DNA of 64,000 bases from Fibrobacter sp. UWP2 (GTDB taxonomy: Bacteria > Fibrobacterota > Fibrobacteria > Fibrobacterales > Fibrobacteraceae): positions 1 to 64,000 of the forward strand of contig NZ_FQYM01000011.1 in NCBI RefSeq assembly GCF_900141705.1, given 5' to 3'. Numbering within the stretch: the first letter of the stretch is position 1; each line of letters opens with the position of its first letter. Below are positions 35,436 through 46,781 of the stretch, piece after piece. The position numbers and the translations under genes were made by a program. The notes below the pieces were generated by a model. The model was given only the letters and a program-made list of their open reading frames with translations, did not search any database and was not told where the DNA came from.

Positions 35436-36200
35436 ATGGCAGAAGCTCTCGGACGGTTTGTCCGGAGGTTTTTGCGCACGGTGGTGAACTACCTGTTGTT
35501 TGTGTGCGAACTCTTTAAGAATGTGCCGGGCGCCTTTACGAACTTCCACACGACAGTGGGACAAATGCAGGTGGTCGGCATTTCGAGCATCCCCGTGGTG
35601 ATCGCGGCTTCGCTCGCTACGGGTGCAGTGATGTCGTGGCAGCTGGCCTACCAGTTCGGCGACATGATTCCCATGATGTTCCTCGGCATGGCGGTAGGCA
35701 AGTCGGTGATGGTGGAACTTTGCCCGATTTTGACCGCCATGGTGCTTGCCGGGCGTATTGGCGCCTCCATGTGCTCGGAACTCGGTACTATGGCCGTGAC
35801 CGAACAGCTGGACGCCTACAAGGTCCTGGGGTTGAACCCCTACAAGTTTTTGCTGGCGCCACGCCTTATTGCGACGGTGATCATGCTCCCGGTGCTTACT
35901 GTATTGAGTATCTTCATTGGCATTGTGGGCGGCTACGAGGTGGCTCACCTTTACAAGGAAGTCTCGTTCTCGGTGTTCTTTTACGGTGTCCGCATGTTTT
36001 ACCATGACTGGGACCTGGTGGTGGGCCTTATCAAGGCGACGCTTTACGGCTACTTTATTGCGAGCTATGCCTGCTTCTTTGGCTTTACCACCCACAGTGG
36101 CGCCGAGGGCGTGGGCAAGAGCACCAAGGCCACCGTGGTGGCCGGTATGACGAGCATTTTGATTGGCGGATTCACGCTCTCCAAGCTTTTGCTGGTGTAA
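35436..36200 (+). CDS. mlaE: MlaE-family ABC transporter permease
   Basis: 254 residues from the ATG at 35436; an in-frame TTG at 35415 would add seven. About five membrane segments, with GISSIPVVIAASLATGAVMSWQ, the MlaE hallmark LCPILTAMVLAGRIGASMCSELGTMAVTEQLDAYKVLG, and HSGAEGVGKSTKATVV near the C-terminus. Mla systems move phospholipids between the membranes. The usual ATPase (mlaF) and MCE protein (mlaD) are not next to it here. Confidence 0.9.
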   Translation: MAEALGRFVRRFLRTVVNYLLFVCELFKNVPGAFTNFHTTVGQMQVVGISSIPVVIAASLATGAVMSWQLAYQFGDMIPMMFLGMAVGKSVMVELCPILTAMVLAGRIGASMCSELGTMAVTEQLDAYKVLGLNPYKFLLAPRLIATVIMLPVLTVLSIFIGIVGGYEVAHLYKEVSFSVFFYGVRMFYHDWDLVVGLIKATLYGYFIASYACFFGFTTHSGAEGVGKSTKATVVAGMTSILIGGFTLSKLLLV

Positions 36201-36205
36201 CTCGG

Positions 36206-36535
36206 ATGGCTTTTGAAACAAAGAGAAAGTCGGGTGTGAACGGAACGACTGGCGGGCGCGTTATGGACATCAGCGTGCTTTTGGAACGCGTTCTCGACAA
36301 GAACAACATCTCCCAAGACATGAACTTCCAGGTGTTGTCGGAACGCTTTTCGGAGGTGGTTGGAGAGACGGTGCTACCCCACGTAAAACTCGTGAAAATC
36401 GAGGGCCGCACATTGGTGCTCAAGGCCGCTACTTCGGCTTGGAAACAGGAATTGTTTTTGCAAAAAAATGCTATTATTACCAAGTGCAATAGCGTGCTCG
36501 GGAAGCCCTTTGTTCAAGCGATTCGGTTCGTTTAG
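36206..36535 (+). CDS. DciA-like DUF721 protein
   Basis: About 109 residues. The core ISVLLERVLDKNNISQDMNFQVLSERFSEVVGETVLPHVKLVKIEGRTLVLKAATSAWKQELFLQKNAIITKCN is the DUF721 pattern, ending in an AIRFV strand. DUF721 proteins include DciA, the ancestral replicative-helicase loader of bacteria lacking DnaC or DnaI. Position directly before gyrB is the usual DUF721 context. An internal ATG at 36263 (MDISVLLE) is an alternative start. Confidence 0.8.
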   Translation: MAFETKRKSGVNGTTGGRVMDISVLLERVLDKNNISQDMNFQVLSERFSEVVGETVLPHVKLVKIEGRTLVLKAATSAWKQELFLQKNAIITKCNSVLGKPFVQAIRFV

Positions 36536-38533
<1,998 letters not shown>

Positions 38534-38535
38534 CG

Positions 38536-39540
38536 ATGTCTTCGACGAAAGCTGACTTCCAGGTGGTTTTGGGACAAGCCAGGGCGCTTGTCCAGGACCA
38601 ACTCGCCATGGCCGAGAAGGTCATTTTGCAAGTGGCCGAAGCCGCTCCGGCTGGTATTAGCGATCGTCTGGTTTCCCTGTTTGGTCGCAAGGGAAAGCGC
38701 ATCCGTTCGACGCTCCTTTGCCTGATTTCAAATTGCGGAAAGCTGCCCCCTGACTCTAACCGAGTGGCGCAGGCGTGCGCCAGCGTAGAACTGCTGCACT
38801 TGGCGAGCCTGGTGCACGACGACATTATTGACGGCACGGAACTCCGCCGCGGCCAGATTACCGCCCACAAGGAATGGGGTACCCAGGTGGCCGTGCTTAT
38901 TGGGGACTACGTGCTTTCGCAATCCATGCGCTGCGTAATTGACGAGGAAGTTCACGACGTGCCGGTCATTATTTCGGATGCGGCGGATAAACTCATTGTG
39001 GGCGAAATCATGGAACTGGACCACACGGGCGAAATGACGCTCTCCAGGGCCACGTATAACGAAATTATTGACGGAAAGACGGCCGCCCTTATCGAGGCTG
39101 CTGCCCGCATTGGCGGCATCATGGCGTGCTTTGACCAGCCGCTTGTAGATGACTGTGCCAAGATGGGCGCCCATTTTGGCATTGCCTTCCAGATTATTGA
39201 CGACCTGTTGGATTACGGCTACGGTTCCAAGAACCTTGACAAGGCGAAGTTCACGGACCTCTCCAACGGTCTCATTACGCTCCCGTTGCTGTATTACTTT
39301 GAGGACTGCTCTGCCGAGGAACGTTCCGAGATGGAGACCCTCATCAAGTCAGCGCAAGAAGACGGCGTCGCTGAAAAGATCCTTGCCAAGCTGAACGAGA
39401 AAAAGTCGTTTGACAAGGCGAAGGCCGAAGCCCAGGACCATCTGGAAAAGGCTTTGCAGATAGCCGAAAAGTTCCCCAGGAACAATTTTACCGAAGAAAT
39501 CATCGCCATGTTCGCCTCGATGAGCGAACGCGGAAACTGA
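38536..39540 (+). CDS. Polyprenyl diphosphate synthase (trans-type)
   Basis: 334 residues. Two Asp-rich motifs: LVHDDIIDGTELRRG (about 95) and FQIIDDLLDYGYG (about 222). FGRKGKRIRSTLL and ELLHLASLVHDD place it in the IspB/HepT-like long-chain group that makes quinone side chains. Chain length cannot be read from sequence; small residues before the first motif suggest a long product. Immediately after gyrB. Confidence 0.92.
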   Translation: MSSTKADFQVVLGQARALVQDQLAMAEKVILQVAEAAPAGISDRLVSLFGRKGKRIRSTLLCLISNCGKLPPDSNRVAQACASVELLHLASLVHDDIIDGTELRRGQITAHKEWGTQVAVLIGDYVLSQSMRCVIDEEVHDVPVIISDAADKLIVGEIMELDHTGEMTLSRATYNEIIDGKTAALIEAAARIGGIMACFDQPLVDDCAKMGAHFGIAFQIIDDLLDYGYGSKNLDKAKFTDLSNGLITLPLLYYFEDCSAEERSEMETLIKSAQEDGVAEKILAKLNEKKSFDKAKAEAQDHLEKALQIAEKFPRNNFTEEIIAMFASMSERGN

Positions 39541-39555
39541 ACTGGATCCTTCGCG

Positions 39556-40488
39556 TCACTTCCTCCGCATCCAGATGCTCAGGAATGCCACCACCGACAA
39601 GATACACACCGCGATGATGCCCCAGAAGGCCATGCCCGAGCCGGTGAGCGCGTCGCCGTTCATGCCAAAGGGAAGCTTCACGTTCATGCCGAACAAACTC
39701 GCGAAGAACGTCGGGAGCGATATGGAAATCGTCACGATGGTGAGGTTCTTCATGAGCTGGTTCACGTTGTTGTTGATGACGCTTGCGCGGGCGTCCATCA
39801 TGGATGTCAAAATGTTGGCGTAAATGTTGGCCTGTTGCAGGCTCTGCCCGTTCTCAATTTGGAGGTCTTCTAGCAGTTCGCGTTCGGCCTCCGTCCAATT
39901 GAGGCTGCGGCCCATCTGCAGTTTTTTGAGCAGCGTGTCGTTGCTGTTGAGGGCACTCACGTAGTAAATCAAGCCCTTGTTCAAGCTGAACATGCTCAAA
40001 AGGTACTTGTTCTCCATGGAGGTGTTCAACCGCTGTTCCAAGTCGTCGTTGATGCGGTTGATGATTTTCAAGTGCTCGTTGAAGTGGTTGATAGCGAAGC
40101 TCAAGACCTTAAGCACGAAGGTGTTCAGGCTGTCGATTTTAGAAAAACGCTTTTCGTCTTGGACGGGGATGTCGCTGTCGGTAAGGAGCAGGACCCAGTC
40201 CTTGAAAATGAAGATGCCGAAGGATTCGACGCGGAACTGGAAATTGTCTTCGGCGGAATAGTTCTTGGGCTTTTTGAACACGATGGTTGTGAAGTCGTCG
40301 TCGTATTCAATACGGGAAAGTTCGTCGGAGTCGAATGCGGAAGCAATGGTGTGTTCTGTGATTTCGTATTCCTTGACCAGGACGCTGCGCTGTTCCTGAC
40401 TGAGGGAACCCATCATGACGATGTCCGCAGCTTCTTCGTTCGGAGCCACTGCGAGACGACCGGATTCGATTTTGTAATACTTGAGCAT
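39556..40488 (-). CDS. corA: CorA-family magnesium transporter
   Basis: 310 residues from the ATG at 40488, chosen because AAAGGGGG precedes it; the frame also allows 40518. Long acidic and helical cytoplasmic domain, then two C-terminal membrane segments with the GMN filter in LFGMNVKLPFGMNG. The sequence ends in IWMRRK. CorA proteins are pentameric Mg2+ (or Co2+/Ni2+) channels. A TATCTTTG box is on the minus strand at 40516-40523. Confidence 0.93.
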   Translation of the reverse strand: MLKYYKIESGRLAVAPNEEAADIVMMGSLSQEQRSVLVKEYEITEHTIASAFDSDELSRIEYDDDFTTIVFKKPKNYSAEDNFQFRVESFGIFIFKDWVLLLTDSDIPVQDEKRFSKIDSLNTFVLKVLSFAINHFNEHLKIINRINDDLEQRLNTSMENKYLLSMFSLNKGLIYYVSALNSNDTLLKKLQMGRSLNWTEAERELLEDLQIENGQSLQQANIYANILTSMMDARASVINNNVNQLMKNLTIVTISISLPTFFASLFGMNVKLPFGMNGDALTGSGMAFWGIIAVCILSVVAFLSIWMRRK

Positions 40489-40515
40489 GCGAGCCCCCTT
40501 TGATCGAACTGGGGA

Positions 40516-40523
40516 CAAAGATA
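40516..40523 (-). promoter_or_regulatory. -10 box of corA
   Basis: TATCTTTG on the minus strand fits TAnnTTTG, 27 nt before the ATG. Confidence 0.4.
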
Positions 40524-40544
40524 GAAATAAATTCTGTCAGAAAT

Positions 40545-40574
40545 AAAAAAGAGCCTAGAAAAATCTAGGCTCTT
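40545..40574 (-). terminator. Terminator of secDF
   Basis: AAGAGCCTAGA-AAAA-TCTAGGCTCTT with a T6 run on the minus strand. Confidence 0.9.
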
Positions 40575-40599
40575 GTAAAATTCTTAGCGTTAAGTAGGA

Positions 40600-43281
40600 T
40601 TACACACCCTTCTTGAACTTCTTGCTCCACCAGAGGACGATCGGAGAACAGACACACACAGAGGAGTAAGTACCGATAAGGATGCCGAAGCACTGCACCA
40701 AGCCGAAGTCACGGATGGAGGAACCGCCCATGACAGAGAGGATGATACAGACGAAGAGGGTCGTCGCCGAAGTGATGATCGTACGGCTGAAGCACTGGTT
40801 CAAGGCGGTGTTGATGGTCTGGCCAAAGTTCGCCGAACCGAACAGGTTGGTGTTTTCACGAATGCGGTCAAAGTTCACGATGGTGTCGTTCACAGAGTAA
40901 CCGATCATTGTAAGGAGCGAAGCAATCAAGGCGCCGTCGAACGAAAGACCGAAGGCGGAAATGAAGCCGAGCGTGATGATGGTATCGTGAATAAGCCCGA
41001 GCACGGCGGACACGCCGAAGCCAAGACCGAGCTTGCCGAATCGGAACCACACGTAGAGAGCGATGCCGATCCAGGCGAGAATCACAGACAAAATAGCGTT
41101 GAAGCGGAGTTCCTTACCGATGGTCGGACCCACGCTGTCCTTGGCGACGATTTCGACCTTCTGGTTTGCCTTTTCGAAGGCCTGTGCCATGGAGGCTTCA
41201 AACTGGGCCACGTTGTCGGAGGATTTGACACTGATCTGGTAGGAGTTGGCCGAAGTACCGCCGAGTGTGCGGACTTTGGCGCCACTGATGCCGGCAGCCG
41301 AGAGTGCCTTGGAGAGGTCAAGCTCGTGCTTTTCGCTATCCTGGTACTGCACGGTGTAGACCTGGCCACCCGTGAAGTCGATGCTGAAGTCGAATCCCTT
41401 GACGGCGATGCAGGCGATGCTTGCCACAATGAGAATGCAGGAAAAGAAACCGAACTTGCGGCTGTTCTCAACAATCGTGAGCTTGGCTTCGTTGATGGCT
41501 TTGAAACCGTTACCGAGGCTGAGCGTGGTGCGGTCGGCCTTGAACAGACGCCAGTCGATGATGGCGCGGGTGACGGTGATGGCGCAGAAGAGAGAAGTGA
41601 GGATACCGATGGTAAGAGTAAGACCGAAACCCTTCACGGAGCCGGTACCAATCTTGTAAAGGATAAGGCCGGTAAGAACGGTCGTCAAGTTGGAGTCCAA
41701 GATGGCGCTGAAGGCGCGTTCGTAACCCTTGGCGACTGCCGCGCGGGCGGTAAGGCCGTTCTTGAGTTCTTCGCGGATACGTTCGTAAATAATCACGTTG
41801 GCGTCAGTTGACATACCGATAACGAGGATGAAGCCCGCAATACCGGGGAGGGTGAGGGTCGCGTTGAACACGCTCATGACGGCAGCCGTCACGAGGGCGT
41901 TGATGACGACGCCCACACCGGCAATGAAGCCACCGAGACGGTAGTAGCCGATGAGGAAGAGGATGCTGATGAAGAGGCCCACGGCACCGGAGCCGAAGCC
42001 CTGCACAATGTTTTCTTCACCGAGGGTGGCACCCACGCTGCGGCTTTCGATGATGTTCATCGGGGCTTTGAGGGCGCCGGCACGGAGCACGACGGCGAGG
42101 CGGTTGGCCTCGGCCATGTCGTCCAGGCCGGTGATCTGGGCTTCGCCGTTCGGGATGCGGTCACGGATGACCGGGGCACTAATCACTTGGTTGTCGAGCA
42201 CGATAGCCATCTGCTTGCCGATGTTGGCTGCAGTCACGGCAGAGAACTTTTTGGGACCGATGCCACCGAACTTGAGGCTCACGGCCACTTCGCCGGCGTT
42301 GGTACCATCGCTAACGCGGTACGGACGGGCGTCGGTGATGTCGTCACCGCCCATTTCGGCGCGGCGGCGGAGGAGGTAGAGGCGCTTGGCCTTGATTTGG
42401 GAGTCGCGCTGCATCTTTTCGAGGCCGCTGCCAAAGGCGAAGGCGACGTCGCGCGGGATGAGCTTTTGCACTTCTTCGAGGGCGAGGAGCTTCTTGACCT
42501 TTTCAACATTGTCTTCGGAGATGAAGCCGCCGTTGCCAAAGGAGAGGTAGTAGGCGCTGAGGGCCATTCCAACCTCGGCTGCCGGTGCGGCTTCCTCGGG
42601 CTTGGTTTCGGTCGAAGGATCCTTGGCGCTGTCGGCGGCCTGGGCCACTTCGGTTGCAGGAGCCTTGCCACCGAGAAGTTCTTCGTCGGAGAGCTGCTTC
42701 GTGGTGTCCTTGGCGGAAGCGACGGCGCTATCCTTGGTGGCGGCGCTGTCCTTGACCGTGGAGTCGGCGGCTGCCGTGGAATCGGCGGTGACGTCGGTGG
42801 TCTGGCGGGTCAAGTACTGGTCAATGAGTGTCACGACCTGGGTGAACTTGTCGGATTCCGCAAGGATCTTGAATTCAAGCTTGGCAGTGGAACCCACGAG
42901 GGCCTTGGCGGTAGAGTCGTCTACGCCGGCCAGTTCAACCACAATGCGGTCGTCACCGGACGGGGAGATTTGCGGTTCAGAAAGGCCGTACTGGTCAACA
43001 CGGTTACGGACGATTTCCAGGGACTGTTCTTGGATGTCCTTGATGTCGTCCTTGGGACCGAGGCCGGACTTGTCGATTTCGAGGGTGATGCTCGTACCAC
43101 CGGCAAGGTCCAAGCCGAAGTTGATGGACTTGTTGGCCACCTTCGGATTTTCCTTGAGGAAGGCTTGCTTTTCTTCACCCTTTTTGGTGTGAACCTGGAT
43201 AGAGGGCCATACAGTGTAGGCCGAGAGAGCAATGACGAGGAGAATGATGAATTCTCGCATGCCGAATTTGTTTTTGTTCAT
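40600..43281 (-). CDS. secDF: SecDF fusion protein-export membrane protein
   Basis: 893 residues from the ATG at 43281 (AAGGGA before it). SecD half: TM1, then FGLDLAGGTSITLE (about 47), DQYGLSEPQISPSGDDRIVVELAG, and the membrane motif FILVIGMSTDANVIIYERIREEL. SecF half from about 610: FSIDFTGGQVYTVQYQ, DSVGPTIGKEL, LIHDTIITLGF and the motif GYSVNDTIVNFDRIREN. Twelve membrane segments are expected. It uses the proton gradient to complete protein export. Odd: a low-complexity Ala/Asp/Ser/Thr/Lys insertion at about 160-240 in the first periplasmic domain. Confidence 0.95.
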   Translation of the reverse strand: MNKNKFGMREFIILLVIALSAYTVWPSIQVHTKKGEEKQAFLKENPKVANKSINFGLDLAGGTSITLEIDKSGLGPKDDIKDIQEQSLEIVRNRVDQYGLSEPQISPSGDDRIVVELAGVDDSTAKALVGSTAKLEFKILAESDKFTQVVTLIDQYLTRQTTDVTADSTAAADSTVKDSAATKDSAVASAKDTTKQLSDEELLGGKAPATEVAQAADSAKDPSTETKPEEAAPAAEVGMALSAYYLSFGNGGFISEDNVEKVKKLLALEEVQKLIPRDVAFAFGSGLEKMQRDSQIKAKRLYLLRRRAEMGGDDITDARPYRVSDGTNAGEVAVSLKFGGIGPKKFSAVTAANIGKQMAIVLDNQVISAPVIRDRIPNGEAQITGLDDMAEANRLAVVLRAGALKAPMNIIESRSVGATLGEENIVQGFGSGAVGLFISILFLIGYYRLGGFIAGVGVVINALVTAAVMSVFNATLTLPGIAGFILVIGMSTDANVIIYERIREELKNGLTARAAVAKGYERAFSAILDSNLTTVLTGLILYKIGTGSVKGFGLTLTIGILTSLFCAITVTRAIIDWRLFKADRTTLSLGNGFKAINEAKLTIVENSRKFGFFSCILIVASIACIAVKGFDFSIDFTGGQVYTVQYQDSEKHELDLSKALSAAGISGAKVRTLGGTSANSYQISVKSSDNVAQFEASMAQAFEKANQKVEIVAKDSVGPTIGKELRFNAILSVILAWIGIALYVWFRFGKLGLGFGVSAVLGLIHDTIITLGFISAFGLSFDGALIASLLTMIGYSVNDTIVNFDRIRENTNLFGSANFGQTINTALNQCFSRTIITSATTLFVCIILSVMGGSSIRDFGLVQCFGILIGTYSSVCVCSPIVLWWSKKFKKGV

Positions 43282-43363
43282 TTGTAATCCCTTAAAAGGC
43301 ATTAAACGCTAAGTAAAGCGCATTTTTGTAAAATACACTTGCGCGCGCAAATCTAGAAAAATT

Positions 43364-44635
43364 CTAGCCCTTTGTAATGGTGTAACCTGTTTGCTGGTCG
43401 GCATTTCCGTCAAAAATGGAAAGCTTGAGCGAACTGCCCTTGAATGAGCGGATTATGGACAATTGACGACCCTCGAGGCTGATTTGGAGGGAGCCCCTCC
43501 TGAGGGCGGGTTCCTTGTTCCGGAGCCCTACAAGAGCCCTTAAATGGGCAAAAATGGGGTGTTTCTTGGCTTCGGGGAGGGCGTCCCACGGGAAGGTGCG
43601 GCGGTTGTCGGGGTCTTTGCCCCCTTTCATGAAGATTTCGTCCCCGTAATAGAGGCTGACTGCCCCCGGGAGGAAGAAGAGGAGGGCGAGGGCTAGCTTG
43701 ACCCGGCTCACGCTGCTCTTGGGAAGGCTTGCAAGGCGGGTGACGTCATGGCTCCCCAGCAGGTTCATGGGCACGCCGAATTGATCCGCCGGGAACGCCT
43801 TTTGGAGCCGCTCCGCAAACTCTCCGATGGAGATGGGGTGCTCGTCAAAGAGGTAGGCGGTCACGGCCTTGCGGAACGGGTAGTTCATGACCCCGTCGAA
43901 CTGGTCTCCCTGCAGCCAGCGGCCGGGCTCGTCCCAGATTTCGCCCACGATGTAGGCGTCCTTGTTGATTTTTTTGACGCGGCGGCGGAACTCTTGCCAA
44001 AAGCTGTCGTCGTTGATTTCGTTGGGGACGTCGAGTCGCCAACCGTCGATACCGCGGCGCATCCAGTACTCTGCCACGCTAAAGAGGAACGCCCTCACGT
44101 CGGGGTTACTTGTGTTGAACTTGGGGAGGGCGGGGAACCCCCACCAGCATTCGTAATTGGGTTTGCCCGAGTAGGCGTGGATGGGCCAGCTGTGAACGTG
44201 AAACCAGTCCACGTAGGGAGAATTCTCGCCCAGTTCCATGAGGCTGTTGAACTGGAAGAACCCGCGGGAGCAGTGGTTGAACACGCCGTCCAATATAATG
44301 CGGAGCCCCAGTTCGTGGGCCTTTTGGACCAGTTTGTCAAAATCCTCGAGCGTCCCCAACACGGGGTCGATTTCGAAGTAATCCACCGTGTGGTAGCGGT
44401 GGTTCGAATTGCTCTTGAAAATCGGGCATAGGTAAAGGGCATTTGCCCCGAGGTTCTTGATATATTTTAATTTATCTGTAATGCCCGCGAGATTCCCGCC
44501 GAACATGTTCTCGCGGGTGGGCTTGGTTTCCCACGGCACGAACTTGCCCACGGCATGGTAACGCTCCGAACGGCAGAACCGGTCGGGGAATATCTGGTAG
44601 AAGATGGCGTCTTTAACCCAGTCGGGGGCGTTCAT
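43364..44635 (-). CDS. GH13 alpha-amylase family enzyme (neopullulanase-like)
   Basis: About 423 residues from the ATG at 44635; the frame allows 44677, but that stretch reads as intergenic CA/CT-rich repeat. Barrel motifs: GVFNHCSRG, the nucleophile Asp in DGWRLDVPNEI, the Glu in YIVGEIWDEP, and LLGSHDVTRLAS. The catalytic block matches cyclomaltodextrinase/neopullulanase enzymes, but the N-terminal CBM34 domain is missing. No signal peptide, so it acts in the cytoplasm. Directly downstream of malQ, suggesting maltodextrin or glycogen breakdown. Confidence 0.88.
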   Translation of the reverse strand: MNAPDWVKDAIFYQIFPDRFCRSERYHAVGKFVPWETKPTRENMFGGNLAGITDKLKYIKNLGANALYLCPIFKSNSNHRYHTVDYFEIDPVLGTLEDFDKLVQKAHELGLRIILDGVFNHCSRGFFQFNSLMELGENSPYVDWFHVHSWPIHAYSGKPNYECWWGFPALPKFNTSNPDVRAFLFSVAEYWMRRGIDGWRLDVPNEINDDSFWQEFRRRVKKINKDAYIVGEIWDEPGRWLQGDQFDGVMNYPFRKAVTAYLFDEHPISIGEFAERLQKAFPADQFGVPMNLLGSHDVTRLASLPKSSVSRVKLALALLFFLPGAVSLYYGDEIFMKGGKDPDNRRTFPWDALPEAKKHPIFAHLRALVGLRNKEPALRRGSLQISLEGRQLSIIRSFKGSSLKLSIFDGNADQQTGYTITKG

Positions 44636-44702
44636 ATGTGATGTGTAGTGTGAGGTGAAAAAATGTTCATTACTCATTTCACATCCTACATTTCACATTG
44701 AA

Positions 44703-46676
44703 CTAAATCTTCCACATAGGGCGGCGTTTGCGCACGTCGACCAGCTTGCGAATCTCAGAGGCGAGGCTCGCGTTGTCAAGGAGTTCCTCGACGGAGCAGG
44801 GCATGCGGTAACTCCAGTTGGCGCCCCCGACGGTGCCCGGGATGTTCACGCGTTCCTTGTCGGCGGGGACTTCGGACAAAGTCGACGACAGCGCGAAGTA
44901 GTCTTGGACGGGCAAGATGCAGAAAAGGCTGTTGCTGCTAAAGACATGCGCCAAAATATTGCGTACGGTAGGCGGGGTGAGCTCCTCGGGGGCTTGGCCC
45001 GACAGGTGCGCGTGACTCCAGTACAAGTTCTTGTCAAAGTCCGGTTCCTGCCACAGACCGCGGAGGGTCGAAGTGTCATGGCAGCTGGTGGTGCAAACCG
45101 AGAGACGCGGGTATTCGGCCATGTCGTAGTACGGGGAATACGGGGCGTCCCAGTTTCTTGCCCAGCGTTCAATGCGCAGCGAAAGGATGTTGAGACTCTT
45201 GAGGACCTTGGGCACGCAACGCGGCACGGCGCCGAGGTCTTCGGCACAGACCAGCATGTCGGTCTCCTTGGCGAGTACGGAGAGCAGCTTGGTGGCATTC
45301 TGTTCCCACAGGAGTTCCTGGGATTTCTCGTTCTGGTTGATGAGCTCGCGCAGTTTTTGCTGTTCATTCTCGGGGAGCGTAAAGAGCACCGGCTGGTTGT
45401 ACCAATACCAGAACGGGTAGAAGGTGTTCTCGTCCCCGGCGGGGATGAAAACGCGGTTCCAGTAGACCTTGAGCAGTACGTCCTTGACGTTCTGCGGCTC
45501 GTCGAGGGTCGTGATAGACTTTTCGCTGTAGAATTCGGGCTTGAACACAAAACGGCTCTGCTCGTTCGGCAAATTCTCGAAGTAGAGGGAAATCAGCCTG
45601 TCGGTTTCTTCGCCGAGGAATTCGCGGAGCTGGTCTACAGAGTAGTTGGGGCGGCGCAGGTATTCGAGCGTCTCACGGCAAAAACCACCGTTGTTCAATA
45701 CACTCCAGGTCAAGGGAATGCACGGGTTAAAACGCCCGAGAATGCCGGTGACTTCGGTTTGCGGGATGCTCCAGATGCGGAAGAATCCGAGCACGTGGTC
45801 AATGCGGTAGGCATGGTAGAACTTGCTCGCCTGGTGCAGGCGTTCTTTCCACCAGCTAAAGCCGTCGCGTTCCAGGTTGTCCCAGCGGTAGGTGGGGAAT
45901 CCCCAGTTCTGCCCGCTGTAGCTGAACATGTCGGGAGGGGCGCCGGCGCGGTCTTCCATGGAGAAGTAGTTGCGGTTGGCCCAGGCGTCGGCACTGTCTT
46001 CGTTGATGAGGATGGGGATGTCGCCCTTGATGCGGACGTTCATCTTGGAGACTTCGGCGACGGCCGTCGTGAACTGCATCTCGGCGACGCCCTGGATCCA
46101 GGCTTGGAACAGGCAGTCCTTGAGGTACTTGTTCCAAAGTTTCTCGATGTCTTTTTCGGTCGGGTTCTGGTAGTGCTTCCAGTCCTTCCAGCTGGCTTCG
46201 TTGTTTTGCTCTTTTAAGGTGCAGTAGACGCAATAGGGCTTTGCCCAGGTGTTCTTGTCAATCCAGGCGGCCAGGGTCTTGTCTTTTTTGAGCTGGTCGT
46301 AGCGGTTGTCAAAGATCTTGCGGAGAATGAAGCGCTTCCAAGTCGAAATCTTGTAATAGTCGATTTTTTCGAGCGCGTCGAATTTTTCTTTGGCGTTTTC
46401 AATTTCGTCTTCGAATTCGCTGGAACCGACCACGGCCTGGATGTTGATGAACACCGGGTTCAGGGCGAAGGCGCTCCTTGCGCTGTAGGGGCTGGATTCG
46501 GAACCGGTGTCGTTGACTGGCAAAAGCTGGATAATATTGAAGTTGCAGAGCTCGCACCAGCGGGCAAAGGGGATGAGGTCGAGGAATTCGCCGATGCCGA
46601 TGCTCGTTTTGCTGTGCAGACTAAAGAGGGGGACGGCTACGCCGCTTTGGAATGTTGAAATATCACCGTAACGCAT
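44703..46676 (-). CDS. malQ: 4-alpha-glucanotransferase
   Basis: 657 residues, GH77. Starts directly with VAVPLFSLHSKTSIGIGEFLDLIPFARWC and LLPVNDTGSESSPYSARSAFALNP. Catalytic elements: nucleophile Asp in YRIDHVLGFFRIW (about 290), Glu in VCAEDLGAVP, and Asp in CHDTSTLRGLW. It transfers maltosyl units between glucans. A TATATT box (46683-46688, minus) ends exactly 6 nt before the ATG with no SD, so it is probably leaderless. It heads the malQ-GH13 pair. Confidence 0.95.
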   Translation of the reverse strand: MRYGDISTFQSGVAVPLFSLHSKTSIGIGEFLDLIPFARWCELCNFNIIQLLPVNDTGSESSPYSARSAFALNPVFINIQAVVGSSEFEDEIENAKEKFDALEKIDYYKISTWKRFILRKIFDNRYDQLKKDKTLAAWIDKNTWAKPYCVYCTLKEQNNEASWKDWKHYQNPTEKDIEKLWNKYLKDCLFQAWIQGVAEMQFTTAVAEVSKMNVRIKGDIPILINEDSADAWANRNYFSMEDRAGAPPDMFSYSGQNWGFPTYRWDNLERDGFSWWKERLHQASKFYHAYRIDHVLGFFRIWSIPQTEVTGILGRFNPCIPLTWSVLNNGGFCRETLEYLRRPNYSVDQLREFLGEETDRLISLYFENLPNEQSRFVFKPEFYSEKSITTLDEPQNVKDVLLKVYWNRVFIPAGDENTFYPFWYWYNQPVLFTLPENEQQKLRELINQNEKSQELLWEQNATKLLSVLAKETDMLVCAEDLGAVPRCVPKVLKSLNILSLRIERWARNWDAPYSPYYDMAEYPRLSVCTTSCHDTSTLRGLWQEPDFDKNLYWSHAHLSGQAPEELTPPTVRNILAHVFSSNSLFCILPVQDYFALSSTLSEVPADKERVNIPGTVGGANWSYRMPCSVEELLDNASLASEIRKLVDVRKRRPMWKI

Positions 46677-46682
46677 GGCTTA

Positions 46683-46688
46683 AATATA
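46683..46688 (-). promoter_or_regulatory. -10 box of malQ (leaderless start)
   Basis: TATATT followed by TA on the minus strand, 6 nt before the start codon. Confidence 0.5.
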
Positions 46689-46768
46689 ATAAATGAACAA
46701 TTAATAATGAATGATGGGTAATTTCGCACTACACATGAATCTCTCACACCTCACACCCTAAAATAATA

Positions 46769-46774
46769 TATATT
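46769..46774 (+). promoter_or_regulatory. -10 box of the four-Cys gene (leaderless start)
   Basis: TATATT followed by GC, 7 nt before the ATG at 46782. Confidence 0.5.
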
Positions 46775-46781
46775 GCTTTTT

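Noticed and set aside
33975-36221. 748-codon minus-strand frame opposite the S41 protease and mlaE
   Set aside because: Long only because of codon bias on the plus strand; the His/Arg-rich product has no domain, and both plus-strand genes are clear.
44655-46217. 520-codon plus-strand frame opposite malQ
   Set aside because: Antisense shadow; malQ has all catalytic motifs.
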